Below the pieces are notes generated by a model that had not been told where the DNA came from, did not search any database, and worked only from the letters and a program-made list of their open reading frames with translations. The position numbers and the translations under genes are program-made. Below, one piece after another: positions 19,655 to 28,548 of a stretch of 64,000 nucleotides of DNA. Position 1 is the stretch's first letter. Every line of letters starts with the position of its first letter. Source of the stretch: Lichenicola cladoniae (GTDB lineage: Bacteria; Pseudomonadota; Alphaproteobacteria; Acetobacterales; Acetobacteraceae). The DNA lies in NCBI RefSeq assembly GCF_013201075.1, contig NZ_CP053708.1:4469501-4533500 (forward strand), given 5' to 3'.

Positions 19655-20623
19655 ATGAGTGATTTCATGAAACGGCGCGCTCTCGGAACGGCCGGGCTCG
19701 GGCTTCTTGCTCTGGCCACCGGCCTCGGCGTCGCATCCACCGGCGCGCATGCGAAAGGCCTGTTGATCGGCTTCAGCCAGGCGACGTTGCAGTCGCCCTT
19801 CTATGTTCAGCTCAAGACCGGTGCGGAAGCCGCTGCCAAGGCCTCCGGCGACACGCTGATCGTGCTGGACGCGAACGGCGACGTGAACAAGCAGAACAAC
19901 GACATCCAGGACCTGATCACCAGGGGCGTGAAGGTGCTGATCATCAATCCGGTCAATCCGGATGCTGTGGCACCGGCCCTGTCGGCGGCATCGGACGCGC
20001 ATATCCCGGTGATGACCGTCGATCGTGCGATCCATGGCGACGTCGCGACCTATGTCGGCCGCGACAACGAGACGATGGGACGGATCGTGGGCGAAACGAT
20101 GGCCGCGCACCTGAAGCCCTTTCCGGGCGCCAAGATCATCGAGATCCAGGGCGATGCCGGTGGCACCGTGATGGCGGCCCGCCGCGACGGCTTCAACAAG
20201 GCGGTGCAGGCCGCAGGGTTCAAGGTCGTCCTGGGTCCATACGCGGAGTATGTGCGCGCCAACGCGGTGACCGCGATGCAGGATCTGCTGCAGTCCAATC
20301 CGGACGTGAAGGCGGTCTACGCGCATAACGACGACATGGCGCTCGGCGCCCTGCAGGTGTTGCGCGAGAATAATCGCAAGGATGTGCTGGTCGCCGGCGT
20401 GGACGGCCTGTCCGAGGCGGTCAAGGACATCGCCGACGGCAACCAGTATGTCGCAACCGCGTCGAACGATCCGATCCGGCTCGGCCAGGTCACGGTCGAG
20501 ACCGCGCAGAAGGTCGCCGCCGGACAGAAGGTCGCACCGTTCATCGATGCCGGCACGGTTCTGATCGACAAGCAGTCGGTCGGAAAGTTCGACACCAGCG
20601 GCCTGTTCGCCCACTCCAAATAA
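19655..20623 (+). CDS. Sugar/polyol ABC transporter periplasmic substrate-binding protein (RbsB-like)
   Basis: This periplasmic binding protein of about 322 residues has a signal peptide (MSDFMKRRALGTAGLGLLAL, cleaved after GAHA). The mature protein begins KGLLIGFSQATLQSPFYVQLKTGAEAAAK and continues with INPVNPDAVAPALSAASDAHIPVMTVDR, a classical ribose-binding-protein pattern. The start at 19655 lies 6 nt after GAGGAA, whereas the ATG at 19649 directly abuts it. It heads an operon with dehydrogenase, kinase, SorC regulator, ATPase and permease. The ligand is probably a sugar alcohol or pentose, judged from the neighbouring enzymes. Confidence 0.92.
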   Translation: MSDFMKRRALGTAGLGLLALATGLGVASTGAHAKGLLIGFSQATLQSPFYVQLKTGAEAAAKASGDTLIVLDANGDVNKQNNDIQDLITRGVKVLIINPVNPDAVAPALSAASDAHIPVMTVDRAIHGDVATYVGRDNETMGRIVGETMAAHLKPFPGAKIIEIQGDAGGTVMAARRDGFNKAVQAAGFKVVLGPYAEYVRANAVTAMQDLLQSNPDVKAVYAHNDDMALGALQVLRENNRKDVLVAGVDGLSEAVKDIADGNQYVATASNDPIRLGQVTVETAQKVAAGQKVAPFIDAGTVLIDKQSVGKFDTSGLFAHSK

Positions 20624-20646
20624 GTTCGCGGCCAACCGCCGCAACG

Positions 20647-20672
20647 CGTGGACGATCGCAGGATCGTCCACG
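20647..20672 (+). promoter_or_regulatory. Intercistronic RNA hairpin after the binding-protein gene
   Basis: The arms cgtggacgatc (20647-20657) and gatcgtccacg (20662-20672) form a perfect 11-bp stem with a 4-nt loop, without a T-run. Its position behind the binding-protein gene of an ABC operon fits a 3-prime stabiliser or attenuator that lets binding protein exceed the downstream products (inference). Confidence 0.6.
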
Positions 20673-20685
20673 TAAAAAGGAATGA

Positions 20686-21708
20686 ATGCAGATGCGCGCA
20701 GCAGTGATGTACGCTCCGGGGGATATTCGCGTCGAGGACGTGCCGATGCCCGTCGCCGGTCACGACGACGTCCTGGTGAAGGTAGCGGCCTGCGGCGTCT
20801 GCGGCTCGGATATTCCGCGCATGCTGACCAAGGGCGCGCACCGTATGCCGATCATCTGCGGGCACGAGTTCTCCGGCCATATCGTCGAGCTCGGCGGCAA
20901 CGTCGAGGACTATGCGGAAGGCGAGCTGGTCTCGGTGGCGCCGCTGATCCCCTGCCGTCGCTGCGACCAGTGCCTGACCGGGAATTTTTCGCGCTGCCGC
21001 GACTATGACTACTTCGGCAGCCGTCGTGACGGCGCCTATGCGGAATACGTGGCGGTCCCGCGCGGCAACCTGCTGAAGACGCCGGCCGGGATCGATCCGC
21101 GCGCGGCGGCGATGACCGACCCCGCGTCCATCGCGCTGCATGCGATCTGGAAGCATCCGATCACCATCGGCGATACCGGCGGCGTGGTCGGCTGCGGCCC
21201 GATCGGCCTGTTCGCGATCCAGTGGATGCGCCTGATGGGTGCGTCGCAGGTCGTCGCGGTCGACGTCTCGGAACAGAAGCTCGAGCAGGCACGCGAGGCC
21301 GGCGCCACCCATACGTTCCTGAGCCACGGCCCGAAGCCGGAGGTTCCGCCCTGCGACCTGATCATCGAGGCGGCCGGTCATCCCTCCACTGCCAACCTGG
21401 CGGTGCGCATGGCGGGCCCGGGCGGCCATGTCGTGTTCATCGGCATTCCGACCCAGGATGTCGGACTCGAGATCGCGACCTTCAACCATATGCTCCGTCA
21501 GGAGATTTCCCTGCATGGCTCATGGAACTCGTTCGGAGCGCCCTTCCCCGGCCCGCAATGGACAACGACGCTTGAGAAGCTCGGCAGCGGCGACCTGCGA
21601 TGGGAATTCATGATCACCCATGAGCCCGGTCTCGACGAGCTTCCCGGCATCATGAACAAGTTCAGGGAGCGGAACGAATTCATCTCCAAGGTGATGGTGA
21701 AGCCGTAA
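20686..21708 (+). CDS. Zinc-dependent polyol dehydrogenase (GatD/sorbitol dehydrogenase-like)
   Basis: This 340-residue medium-chain dehydrogenase oxidises a sugar alcohol, or its phosphate, to a ketose with NAD. Catalytic zinc ligands are visible in ACGVCGSDIPR and CGHEFSGH, and the structural zinc Cys cluster in CRRCDQCLTGNFSRC. The Rossmann motif is GVVGCGPIGLFAIQ. The pattern CGSDIPRMLTKGAH...GHEFSG...YDYFGSRRDGAYAEY closely resembles galactitol-1-phosphate dehydrogenase. The start at 20686 follows AAAAAGGA, and an ATG two codons later is also possible. Neighbouring kinase and importer suggest uptake, oxidation, then phosphorylation. The exact polyol is unknown. Confidence 0.9.
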   Translation: MQMRAAVMYAPGDIRVEDVPMPVAGHDDVLVKVAACGVCGSDIPRMLTKGAHRMPIICGHEFSGHIVELGGNVEDYAEGELVSVAPLIPCRRCDQCLTGNFSRCRDYDYFGSRRDGAYAEYVAVPRGNLLKTPAGIDPRAAAMTDPASIALHAIWKHPITIGDTGGVVGCGPIGLFAIQWMRLMGASQVVAVDVSEQKLEQAREAGATHTFLSHGPKPEVPPCDLIIEAAGHPSTANLAVRMAGPGGHVVFIGIPTQDVGLEIATFNHMLRQEISLHGSWNSFGAPFPGPQWTTTLEKLGSGDLRWEFMITHEPGLDELPGIMNKFRERNEFISKVMVKP

Positions 21709-21732
21709 GGCCGGGCCCGAGGGCATCGCGAC

Positions 21733-23274
21733 GTGAGCCTGCTCCTGGGACTGGATTTCGGTACCGGCGGCATTCGTGTGGGCCTGTTCGATCCGGACCG
21801 ACGCACGATCGTCGCCACCGCCGAGGAAACCTATGCCACCCGGCATCCGCAGCCGGGCTGGGCCGAGCAGTCGCCCGGCGAATGGTGGGACGCGCTCGGG
21901 CGCGCCTGCCGACGCGTGATGACACAGGCCAACACTCCCGAGATCGCCGGCATCGCGGTAGCGACCACCGCCTCCACCGTGGTGGTGTGCAGCCGCGACG
22001 GTACGCCGTTGCGACCGGCACTGCTCTGGATGGATTGCCGCGCCGGCATCGAGGCGCACCGGACCGGACAGAGCACGCATCCCGTAATGGCACAGAGCGG
22101 CGGCAGCGATGCGGCCGAATGGCTGGTGCCAAAGGCGATGTGGCTCGCAACGCATGAACCGAAGCTCTACGACGCCGCCGAAATCATCTGCGAATGCGTC
22201 GATTGGGTGAATTTCAGGCTGACCGGCCAGTGGGTCGGCAGCCGGATGAATGCCACCTGCAAATGGAACTATGACGGCGCGGCCGAGCAGTTCCATCCAG
22301 AGCTATACGAAAGCTTCGGGGCGCCGGGCCTCGTCGACCGGCTGCCGCAGCGGATCGTCCGGGTCGGCGATGCGATCGACCGTCTCTCGACCGCGGCGGC
22401 CCTGCATCTCGGGCTGGGCGACCAGCGCCCGGTTGTCGCCCAGGGCGGCATCGATGCCCATATCGGCATTCTCGGCGCCGACACTGTCGCACCTGGCAAG
22501 CTACTGCTGATCGGCGGCACGTCGGTCGTGCATCTGTTCCATCTGGCCGACGACCGGCCGGTTCCCGGCTTCTGGGGGCCCTATCCCGGCGCGCTGATCG
22601 ACGATCTGTGGCTGGTCGAAGGCGGCCAGGTATCAGCCGGCTCGGTGCTGTCCTGGCTGAGCGGCCAGATCTTCCAGCTCGACAATGACGGCACCCAGCG
22701 CCTGATCGAGGAAGCGTCGCGTCGCCCCGCGCAGGATAGCGGCCTGCTCACACTCGATTATTTCATGGGCAATCGCACACCCTATCGCGACCCGCATCTG
22801 CGTGGCGCGATTCTTGGATTGTCGCTGGGCCATGACCGGGCCTCGATGTATCGCTCTGCGGTCGAGGGCGTGGCGCTGGCGTCGGCCAACGTGGTGGCGC
22901 AGGCACAATTGGTCGGCGTACCGGTCGATCGCATCGTGAGTGCGGGCGGCTACTGCAAGAACGCGCTGTGGCTTCGCGCGACCGTCGACGCGATCGGCCT
23001 GCCGATCCAGCTTGCGGCCGAGGAGAACCTGACCATCGTCGGGACGGCGGCGGCGGCGGCGACCGGTGTCGGGCTGTTCCCGGATCTGCGGTCCGCGGCC
23101 GCCGCGGTCGCTCGCGACGGCAGGCTGATCGAGCCGGACATGGTGGCGCACCGTCGATACGTGGAGAGCCTAGAACGCTACCGGGATGCCACCACGATCC
23201 TGACCCCGATCCTGCACCGCCTGTCCGCCGGGCCGGACCGCCGGGAGGACCGGCCGGATGTCGCGTCGCGCTGA
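21733..23274 (+). CDS. FGGY-family carbohydrate kinase (ribulokinase-like)
   Basis: This 513-residue sugar kinase has the N-terminal FGGY signature LLLGLDFGTGGIRVGLFD with the phosphate-binding glycines. It also has LLWMDCRAGIEAH, GGIDAHIGILGAD around the catalytic Asp, and the C-terminal SAGGYCKNALWLRATVDAIGLP. The motif LIGGTSVVHLF...GFWGPYP...VEGGQVSAGSVLSWL points to the ribulokinase-like branch that phosphorylates ketopentoses. The start is GTG. It overlaps the regulator gene by 17 nt. Together with the preceding dehydrogenase, a route from pentitol to ketose to ketose phosphate is the simplest reading (inference). Confidence 0.9.
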   Translation: MSLLLGLDFGTGGIRVGLFDPDRRTIVATAEETYATRHPQPGWAEQSPGEWWDALGRACRRVMTQANTPEIAGIAVATTASTVVVCSRDGTPLRPALLWMDCRAGIEAHRTGQSTHPVMAQSGGSDAAEWLVPKAMWLATHEPKLYDAAEIICECVDWVNFRLTGQWVGSRMNATCKWNYDGAAEQFHPELYESFGAPGLVDRLPQRIVRVGDAIDRLSTAAALHLGLGDQRPVVAQGGIDAHIGILGADTVAPGKLLLIGGTSVVHLFHLADDRPVPGFWGPYPGALIDDLWLVEGGQVSAGSVLSWLSGQIFQLDNDGTQRLIEEASRRPAQDSGLLTLDYFMGNRTPYRDPHLRGAILGLSLGHDRASMYRSAVEGVALASANVVAQAQLVGVPVDRIVSAGGYCKNALWLRATVDAIGLPIQLAAEENLTIVGTAAAAATGVGLFPDLRSAAAAVARDGRLIEPDMVAHRRYVESLERYRDATTILTPILHRLSAGPDRREDRPDVASR

Positions 23275-24280
23275 CCAGGACACCGATGTCGACCTCCGCA
23301 ACCTCTCCACCGAGGGGCGCGAGATGCTGATGCTGCAGGCGGCCAAGGGCTATTACGACCTCGACCGGACCATGGCCGACATCGCCAAGCAGATCGGACT
23401 GACCCGCTGGCAGGTGGCGCGCCTGCTGAAGGAAGCCCGCGAAATCGGCGTGGTGCGGATCGAGATCGTGCCGCGTGCACAACGCCTGCCCGAGCTCGAG
23501 AGCCGCCTGCAGCGGAGCTACGGCCTGCGCGAGGCGATCGTGGTTCCCGCCATGGGAACCAATGCAGCGGACGCGGGCGAGGACGACAGCCTGGCAGTGG
23601 ACAGCGTGGCGCAGGCAGCCGGCCAGTTCCTGGCGGCACTGACGCCACGCCCATCGCTGGTCGGCGTGTCGTGGGGCCGTACGATGGCGGCCGTCGCGCA
23701 CTGGCTGCCGCGTCGCTGGAACGACGGCGTCGAGGTGGTGCTGCTGAACGGCGCGATGAACACGCGCGGCACCGTGAAGCACACCAACAACATCGCTGAA
23801 TTGTTCGCGCTGGCTGCCAACGGACGGGCGACGCTGCTGCCGGTGCCGGCGATCGTCGGGCTGGCCGAAACGCGCCAGGTGCTGGAGCGCGACCCGATCA
23901 TCGCGACCGTGCTGGCCCTCGGCCACGAGGCAAAGGTGGCATGCTTCGGCCTGGGCAGCATGACAAGCTCCTCGGTGCTGGTGCAGTCCGGCTACCTCGA
24001 TGCGAGCGAGATCGCCCGCCTCCGCAAGGCCGGCGCGATCGGCGACGTGCTCGGCCGGTTCATCGATGCCGACGGCCGCATCGTCGATCCCGTACTGGAC
24101 GCGAAAACCATCGGGCTGACACCGGACGCGCTGCGACAGAAGGCAATCTCGATCGGCGTGGCGGTTGGAACCCGGAAGCATGCGGTGGTGCTGGCGGCAT
24201 TGAGAGCCCGCCTGATCAACGTCCTCGTCACCGACGAACTGACGGCGCTCGCCGCCCTGGAGGCCGCCAATGCAGCCTGA
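23258..24280 (+). CDS. SorC/DeoR-type sugar-binding transcriptional regulator
   Basis: This 340-residue regulator carries an N-terminal helix-turn-helix (AAKGYYDLDRTMADIAKQIGLTRWQVARLLKEA) and a C-terminal SorC sugar-phosphate sensor with SLVGVSWGRTMAAVAHWLP and a late IGVAVGTRKHAVVLAALRARLINVLVTDELTA. It is encoded inside the operon, overlapping the kinase by 17 nt and the ATPase by 11 nt, so it is co-expressed with the pathway. Operon-internal SorC regulators of polyol pathways include EryD of erythritol catabolism (family knowledge). It likely senses the phosphorylated intermediate. Confidence 0.92.
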   Translation: MSRRADQDTDVDLRNLSTEGREMLMLQAAKGYYDLDRTMADIAKQIGLTRWQVARLLKEAREIGVVRIEIVPRAQRLPELESRLQRSYGLREAIVVPAMGTNAADAGEDDSLAVDSVAQAAGQFLAALTPRPSLVGVSWGRTMAAVAHWLPRRWNDGVEVVLLNGAMNTRGTVKHTNNIAELFALAANGRATLLPVPAIVGLAETRQVLERDPIIATVLALGHEAKVACFGLGSMTSSSVLVQSGYLDASEIARLRKAGAIGDVLGRFIDADGRIVDPVLDAKTIGLTPDALRQKAISIGVAVGTRKHAVVLAALRARLINVLVTDELTALAALEAANAA

Positions 24281-25832
24281 CACGATTTCAGTATCCCCGC
24301 CGAGGATCGTTCTCGACGTCGATCGCGCGGCAAAGATTTTCCCCGGCAATATCGTTGCGGTCGAGGATGCATCGCTGTCGATCCGGGCGGGCGAGGTGCA
24401 TTGCCTGCTCGGTGCCAACGGCGCCGGCAAGAGCACCCTGCTGAAGATCATCGCCGGCGCGCATTCCCTTACCCGCGGCACCATGACGCTGGACGGCGTG
24501 GCCTGTCGTTTCCGCACGCCGCACGAGGCCGCAGCCGCCGGCATCTCGATGATCTACCAGGAACTCGACCTGGTTCCGCAGCTCACGGTCGCGCAGAACA
24601 TGCTGCTGGGACGCGTGCCGGGGCGCTGGGGCCTGATCGATCGTGCCCGTCGTACCCGGATCGCCGAGGAGGCGCTGGCGAAAATCGGGGCCGGCTTCAG
24701 CGCGAACGCCACGGTCGGGTCGCTGTCGATCGCCAACCAGCAGCTCACCGCGATCGCACGCTCGCTGACGATGGACGCCAAGATCATCATCATGGACGAG
24801 CCGTCGGCGGCGCTGAACGAGACCGAACTTGCGCGCGTGTTCGAGGTGATCCGCGACATCACCGCCCAGGGCGTGGCGATCCTGTATGTCAGCCACCGCC
24901 TCGGCGAGATCCGCGCGATCGGGGACCGGGTGACGGTCCTGCGCAACGGCAGCACCGTCGACACCTTCGACGTTGCCAGCACGACCGAACAAACACTGAT
25001 CGAAGCCGTGCTCGGCCGCAACCAGGCCTTGCTGGAACGTAGTGCGCGAGCACCGGCCCGCGAGGCGGTGGCCCTCGATGTGAAGCGGCTGCGTGGCCCG
25101 CACGGGCTGGATATACGCGACCTTCGTGTCCATGAAGGCGAGATCATCGGCCTGTCCGGGCTGAACGGGTCCGGCCGGACCAGCTTCCTGCATGCGCTGT
25201 TCGGCGACCTGCGGTTCCAGGGCGAGATCCAGCTCGGCGGCGCGCCCTACAGCCCGCGGCGCCCGGCTGATGCGATCAGGCGGCGCGTGGCGCTGGTGCC
25301 GGAAGACCGGAAGACCCAGGGCCTGATGCTGGACCATGCGATCTATCGGAACGCGATGCTGCCCTCGCTGCGCCGGCGCCGGCTGATCACCCACGAGCGG
25401 ATGCGCACAGCCGCCCGGCCGGTGCTGTCGGATCTGTCCACCCGCTACAGTTCGCTGGACCAACCGGTGCGCCAGCTTTCCGGTGGCAACCAGCAGAAGG
25501 TGGTGTTCACCAAATGGGTGGTCGAGGGCAGCCGCATCCTGCTGCTGGACGAACCGAGCCGCGGCCTGGATGTAGGCGCCAAGGCCGAGCTTTATGCGCT
25601 GATCCGCGGACTGGCCGAGGATGGCGCCGCGATCATCGTGGCCAGCAGCGAACTCGACGAGATCTACGTGAATTGCGACCGGATCTGGGTGTTCCATGAG
25701 GGACGCAACATTCACTGCTTCGATCCGACGCTCGCCTCGCGAGACGACATCCTGAAGGCCGGACTGGTCGGTACCGCCCCTGTCGATACCGGCTCCGGCG
25801 GGCCCGGCCATTCTGCGGAGACGCACTCATGA
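24270..25832 (+). CDS. Sugar ABC transporter ATP-binding protein (RbsA type)
   Basis: This 520-residue protein has two ABC domains. The first has GANGAGKSTLLKIIAG, a signature region LSIANQQLTAIARSLTM and IIIMDEPSAALNETE. The second has LSGLNGSGRTSFLHALFG, LSGGNQQKVVFTKWVVEG and ILLLDEPSRGLDVGAKAE. The first signature lacks the usual LSGGQ glycines, which is normal for RbsA-like proteins. Unlike the ATPase at 15290, the second Walker B here is intact. The 11-nt overlap with the regulator and 4-nt overlap with the permease indicate a tightly coupled operon. Confidence 0.94.
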   Translation: MQPDTISVSPPRIVLDVDRAAKIFPGNIVAVEDASLSIRAGEVHCLLGANGAGKSTLLKIIAGAHSLTRGTMTLDGVACRFRTPHEAAAAGISMIYQELDLVPQLTVAQNMLLGRVPGRWGLIDRARRTRIAEEALAKIGAGFSANATVGSLSIANQQLTAIARSLTMDAKIIIMDEPSAALNETELARVFEVIRDITAQGVAILYVSHRLGEIRAIGDRVTVLRNGSTVDTFDVASTTEQTLIEAVLGRNQALLERSARAPAREAVALDVKRLRGPHGLDIRDLRVHEGEIIGLSGLNGSGRTSFLHALFGDLRFQGEIQLGGAPYSPRRPADAIRRRVALVPEDRKTQGLMLDHAIYRNAMLPSLRRRRLITHERMRTAARPVLSDLSTRYSSLDQPVRQLSGGNQQKVVFTKWVVEGSRILLLDEPSRGLDVGAKAELYALIRGLAEDGAAIIVASSELDEIYVNCDRIWVFHEGRNIHCFDPTLASRDDILKAGLVGTAPVDTGSGGPGHSAETHS

Positions 25833-26839
25833 ATACGCTGACCGACACCATGCCGAAGCGCGCCGCCGGGTCGCTGTCCGGCCGGCGCATCGTCGAACTG
25901 ATGCTGCGCTATAATTTTATCGTGATCTTCTTCGCGGTGGTGGTGATCGCGACGTTGCTGTCGGATAACTTCCTCACCTTCCGCAACATCTCGAACCTGT
26001 TCCAGCAGGCGAGCATCGTCGGCATCGTCGCGGTCGGCATGACCTTCGTGATCCTGACCGCCAACATCGACCTGTCGGTGGGCAGCGTGGTCGCCTGCGG
26101 CGGCATGGTCGCGTCGCTGCTGATGGCCGCGGGTACGCCGCCGCTGCTGGCGGTTGCGGCGGCGATCGGCGTCGGTGCCGCTCTCGGCGGGGTGATGGGT
26201 GCCATTTCCGCCTATGCCGCGGTCCCGAGCTTTATCGTTACGCTGGCGGGTCTGGTCACGGTACGGGGCGTGACCTACCTGATGTCGAACGGCGTGCCGA
26301 TCGGCGGCCTGCCGGCGGGTTTCGGCCAGTTCGGGTCGCTGGAGGTACCGATTTTCCCGGGCGTGCATTTCCCGGTACTGGCCTTGATGTTCCTCGGCGT
26401 ATGCGTCGTGGCGGCCCTGGTGCTGCGCTACACGGTGTTCGGCGAGTACGTGTTCGCAACGGGCGGCAATGCCGAAGCGGCCCGGCTGTCCGGCCTTCCG
26501 GTCAAGCTGATCGTTACCATTGTGTTCGCGATTTCCGGCTCGCTTGCCGCCTTGTCGGGCGTGCTGCTGACGGCGCGGCTGCGAATCGGCCAGCCGACGG
26601 CGGCACAGGGTCTGGAGCTCGACGCAATCGCAGCGGTCGTTCTGGGAGGAACCAGCCTGTTCGGTGGTCGCGGGAGCGTGATCGGAACGATCTTTGCGGT
26701 GATGCTGCTTCAGGTTTTACGCAATATATTCAATCTTTTGGGTCTGGGATCGTTCTACCAGATGACCATGACCGGCTTGATCATCATCGCCGCGATCCTC
26801 CTGAACCGGGCAATCGATAGCCGGCAGGGCCGCCGCTGA
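25829..26839 (+). CDS. Sugar ABC transporter permease (RbsC-like)
   Basis: This 336-residue inner-membrane permease has the family motifs TANIDLSVGSVVACGGMVASLLMA and IAAVVLGGTSLFGGRGSVIGTIFAV. Eight to ten hydrophobic stretches are visible. It is the only permease gene of this operon, so it probably works as a homodimer like RbsC. The next gene is an outer-membrane porin whose start is 158 nt away, so the transporter operon may end here or read through to it. Confidence 0.94.
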   Translation: MNTLTDTMPKRAAGSLSGRRIVELMLRYNFIVIFFAVVVIATLLSDNFLTFRNISNLFQQASIVGIVAVGMTFVILTANIDLSVGSVVACGGMVASLLMAAGTPPLLAVAAAIGVGAALGGVMGAISAYAAVPSFIVTLAGLVTVRGVTYLMSNGVPIGGLPAGFGQFGSLEVPIFPGVHFPVLALMFLGVCVVAALVLRYTVFGEYVFATGGNAEAARLSGLPVKLIVTIVFAISGSLAALSGVLLTARLRIGQPTAAQGLELDAIAAVVLGGTSLFGGRGSVIGTIFAVMLLQVLRNIFNLLGLGSFYQMTMTGLIIIAAILLNRAIDSRQGRR

Positions 26840-26890
26840 AAGCGGCATTTGTTGGACAAGTGTGCTTTCTGTACATGCACAGCCGGTTGA

Positions 26891-26937
26891 TTGACAACAT
26901 CCTCTAGCGCGGCGGCGAGAGGATGGTAATCTGTCAA
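26891..26937 (+). promoter_or_regulatory. Nested inverted repeat upstream of the porin gene
   Basis: Outer arms ttgaca/tgtcaa (26891-26896 and 26932-26937) enclose inner arms catcctct/agaggatg (26898-26905 and 26918-26925). The structure lies about 60 nt before the porin start and could be a regulator site or a leader hairpin. No good -10 box follows the TTGACA at a normal distance. Confidence 0.4.
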
Positions 26938-26997
26938 GGCTCGGGCATCCGAACGGCGTAGCCCAAAGGCTATGCTGGAAAAAAAGTGGGGAAACAA

Positions 26998-28467
26998 ATG
27001 AACACAACACGGAAGTGCGCCGCGCGTGGCGTCGCAGGAAAGATCTGGGTCGGCAGCCTCGCCATGGCGCTTGCGAGCACCGCCCTCGGCTCGGCCGTCG
27101 CGCAGACGTCGCTGAACCCGAGCTCGCGTGTTGCAACACCGCTTCCGATCAACGGCGGCCCGATCAACGAGGGCAGCATGGTTCCGCCGCTGCCCGCTCC
27201 CGAGGCCCTGTTCCCCGGTATCTTCGGGGTCGGCACCTACCTGCGGGATAAGGGCATCGCGGTCCTGCTCGACAACGTCGACGAATTCGACGGTATCGTA
27301 AAAGGCCAGCATCACGGTTCCGCCAACGCTGGCCAGTATGGCCTCGAGACGGACATCGACTGGGAGCGGCTCGCTGGCATCACCGGCTTCTCGACCCATA
27401 CCGTCATGGTCGGTCGCTACGGTATTCCGGCCAGCCGGATTTTCGGTGACAACCTGAACCCCAGCCAAGAAATCTATGGCGCCGGCGGTAACGTGGCGGT
27501 CCATCTGGTCTATGCCTACGGCGAAGAGACTGTCGCCAACGGCCGCCTCGACGTTGCTTTCGGCCGCATGCCGGTGCTGAACGACTTCGCGTCGTCGCCG
27601 CTGTACTGCAACTTCATGAACAACTCCTTCTGCGGAAATCCGAAGGCCTCTTCGGATAACGGAGCAGTATCCTCTTATCCTGACGCCGGCTGGGCCTTCC
27701 GCGTTCGCGTTCGCCCGACCCAGGCAACCTACATCCAGAGCGGTATCTTCTTCTCGGAAGCCAACATCTACAGCGCGACCAACGGATACCGCTCGGGCTT
27801 CCGCTTCAACTCATCGCAGATCAGGGGCGAGACGTTCCCGGTCCAGGTCGGCTACGAGCCAGCCTTCGGCCCCGATCATCTGCCCGGCCATTACAGCGTC
27901 GGTTTCATCTATGACAACGTCAATCATGCAGATGACTACTTCGATGCCAACGGCAGCGCATTCGCGCAGTCCGGCTTGCCCCAGCGAGTCCGCAAAGGCC
28001 AGACCGCCGAATATGCGTTGGTCGACCAGATGGTTCTCCGTCACGGCCCGGGCGCCAATAACGGCCTGATCGCCTTCGGCGCCGTCTACCATAACGACAA
28101 CAGCACCTCGATCCGCACCAGCGAACTCAACGTTGGCCTGATCGATCACGGGTTCTGGAAGGCACGTCCGGCGGACGGCATTTCTGCCGGCTTCAGCTAC
28201 CTGGAAGTGTCGGACAAGCTGGGCAAAACCGAAGCCCTCCAGCAGGAGCTCGGCCTGCCGATCACCGGCGCGAATGGTCCCTTCTACAACGGGCAGACGA
28301 CCGGCGTGCAGAGCCACACATACGTGTTCGAAGCCAACTACCAGATCCACGTTTTCCGCGGCGTAACCTTCGCACCGGACTTCCAGTACTTCATCCGTCC
28401 GAACGCACAGGCCAATCTGCCGAATGCAGCCGTCATCGGCTTCAAGAGCCACATCGAACTGTTCTAA
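26998..28467 (+). CDS. Carbohydrate-selective porin, OprB family
   Basis: This outer-membrane beta-barrel of about 489 residues admits sugars. A signal peptide (GKIWVGSLAMALASTALGSAVAQ, cleaved near AVAQ) is followed by a proline-rich linker. The OprB domain then begins around GIAVLLDNVDEFDGIVKG and ends with the outer-membrane C-terminal aromatic residue in HIELF. The start at 26998 follows a GGGGA site. The GTG four codons earlier overlaps that site and is rejected. The motif HTVMVGRYGIPASRIFGDNL is typical of OprB from acetic acid bacteria and pseudomonads. Its position behind a polyol importer suggests it supplies that substrate across the outer membrane. It is followed by a strong terminator. 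Confidence 0.93.
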   Translation: MNTTRKCAARGVAGKIWVGSLAMALASTALGSAVAQTSLNPSSRVATPLPINGGPINEGSMVPPLPAPEALFPGIFGVGTYLRDKGIAVLLDNVDEFDGIVKGQHHGSANAGQYGLETDIDWERLAGITGFSTHTVMVGRYGIPASRIFGDNLNPSQEIYGAGGNVAVHLVYAYGEETVANGRLDVAFGRMPVLNDFASSPLYCNFMNNSFCGNPKASSDNGAVSSYPDAGWAFRVRVRPTQATYIQSGIFFSEANIYSATNGYRSGFRFNSSQIRGETFPVQVGYEPAFGPDHLPGHYSVGFIYDNVNHADDYFDANGSAFAQSGLPQRVRKGQTAEYALVDQMVLRHGPGANNGLIAFGAVYHNDNSTSIRTSELNVGLIDHGFWKARPADGISAGFSYLEVSDKLGKTEALQQELGLPITGANGPFYNGQTTGVQSHTYVFEANYQIHVFRGVTFAPDFQYFIRPNAQANLPNAAVIGFKSHIELF

Positions 28468-28492
28468 ATCCACTCCATCGGATCGAACATGG

Positions 28493-28527
28493 CGGCCGTG
28501 CGGGATACCCCGCACGGCCGTTTTTTT
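28493..28527 (+). terminator. Strong intrinsic terminator after the porin gene
   Basis: A perfect 12-bp stem cggccgtgcggg (28493-28504) with cccgcacggccg (28509-28520) and a 4-nt loop is followed by seven T residues (28521-28527). It ends plus-strand transcription 26 nt after the porin stop and could also stop the convergent gene. Confidence 0.93.
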
Positions 28528-28548
28528 GTTTCGGACCCGGCCGGACCG

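Noticed and set aside
22763-24544. 593-codon minus-strand frame opposite the kinase and SorC genes
   Set aside because: The plus-strand genes have full family motifs. The antisense product has none.
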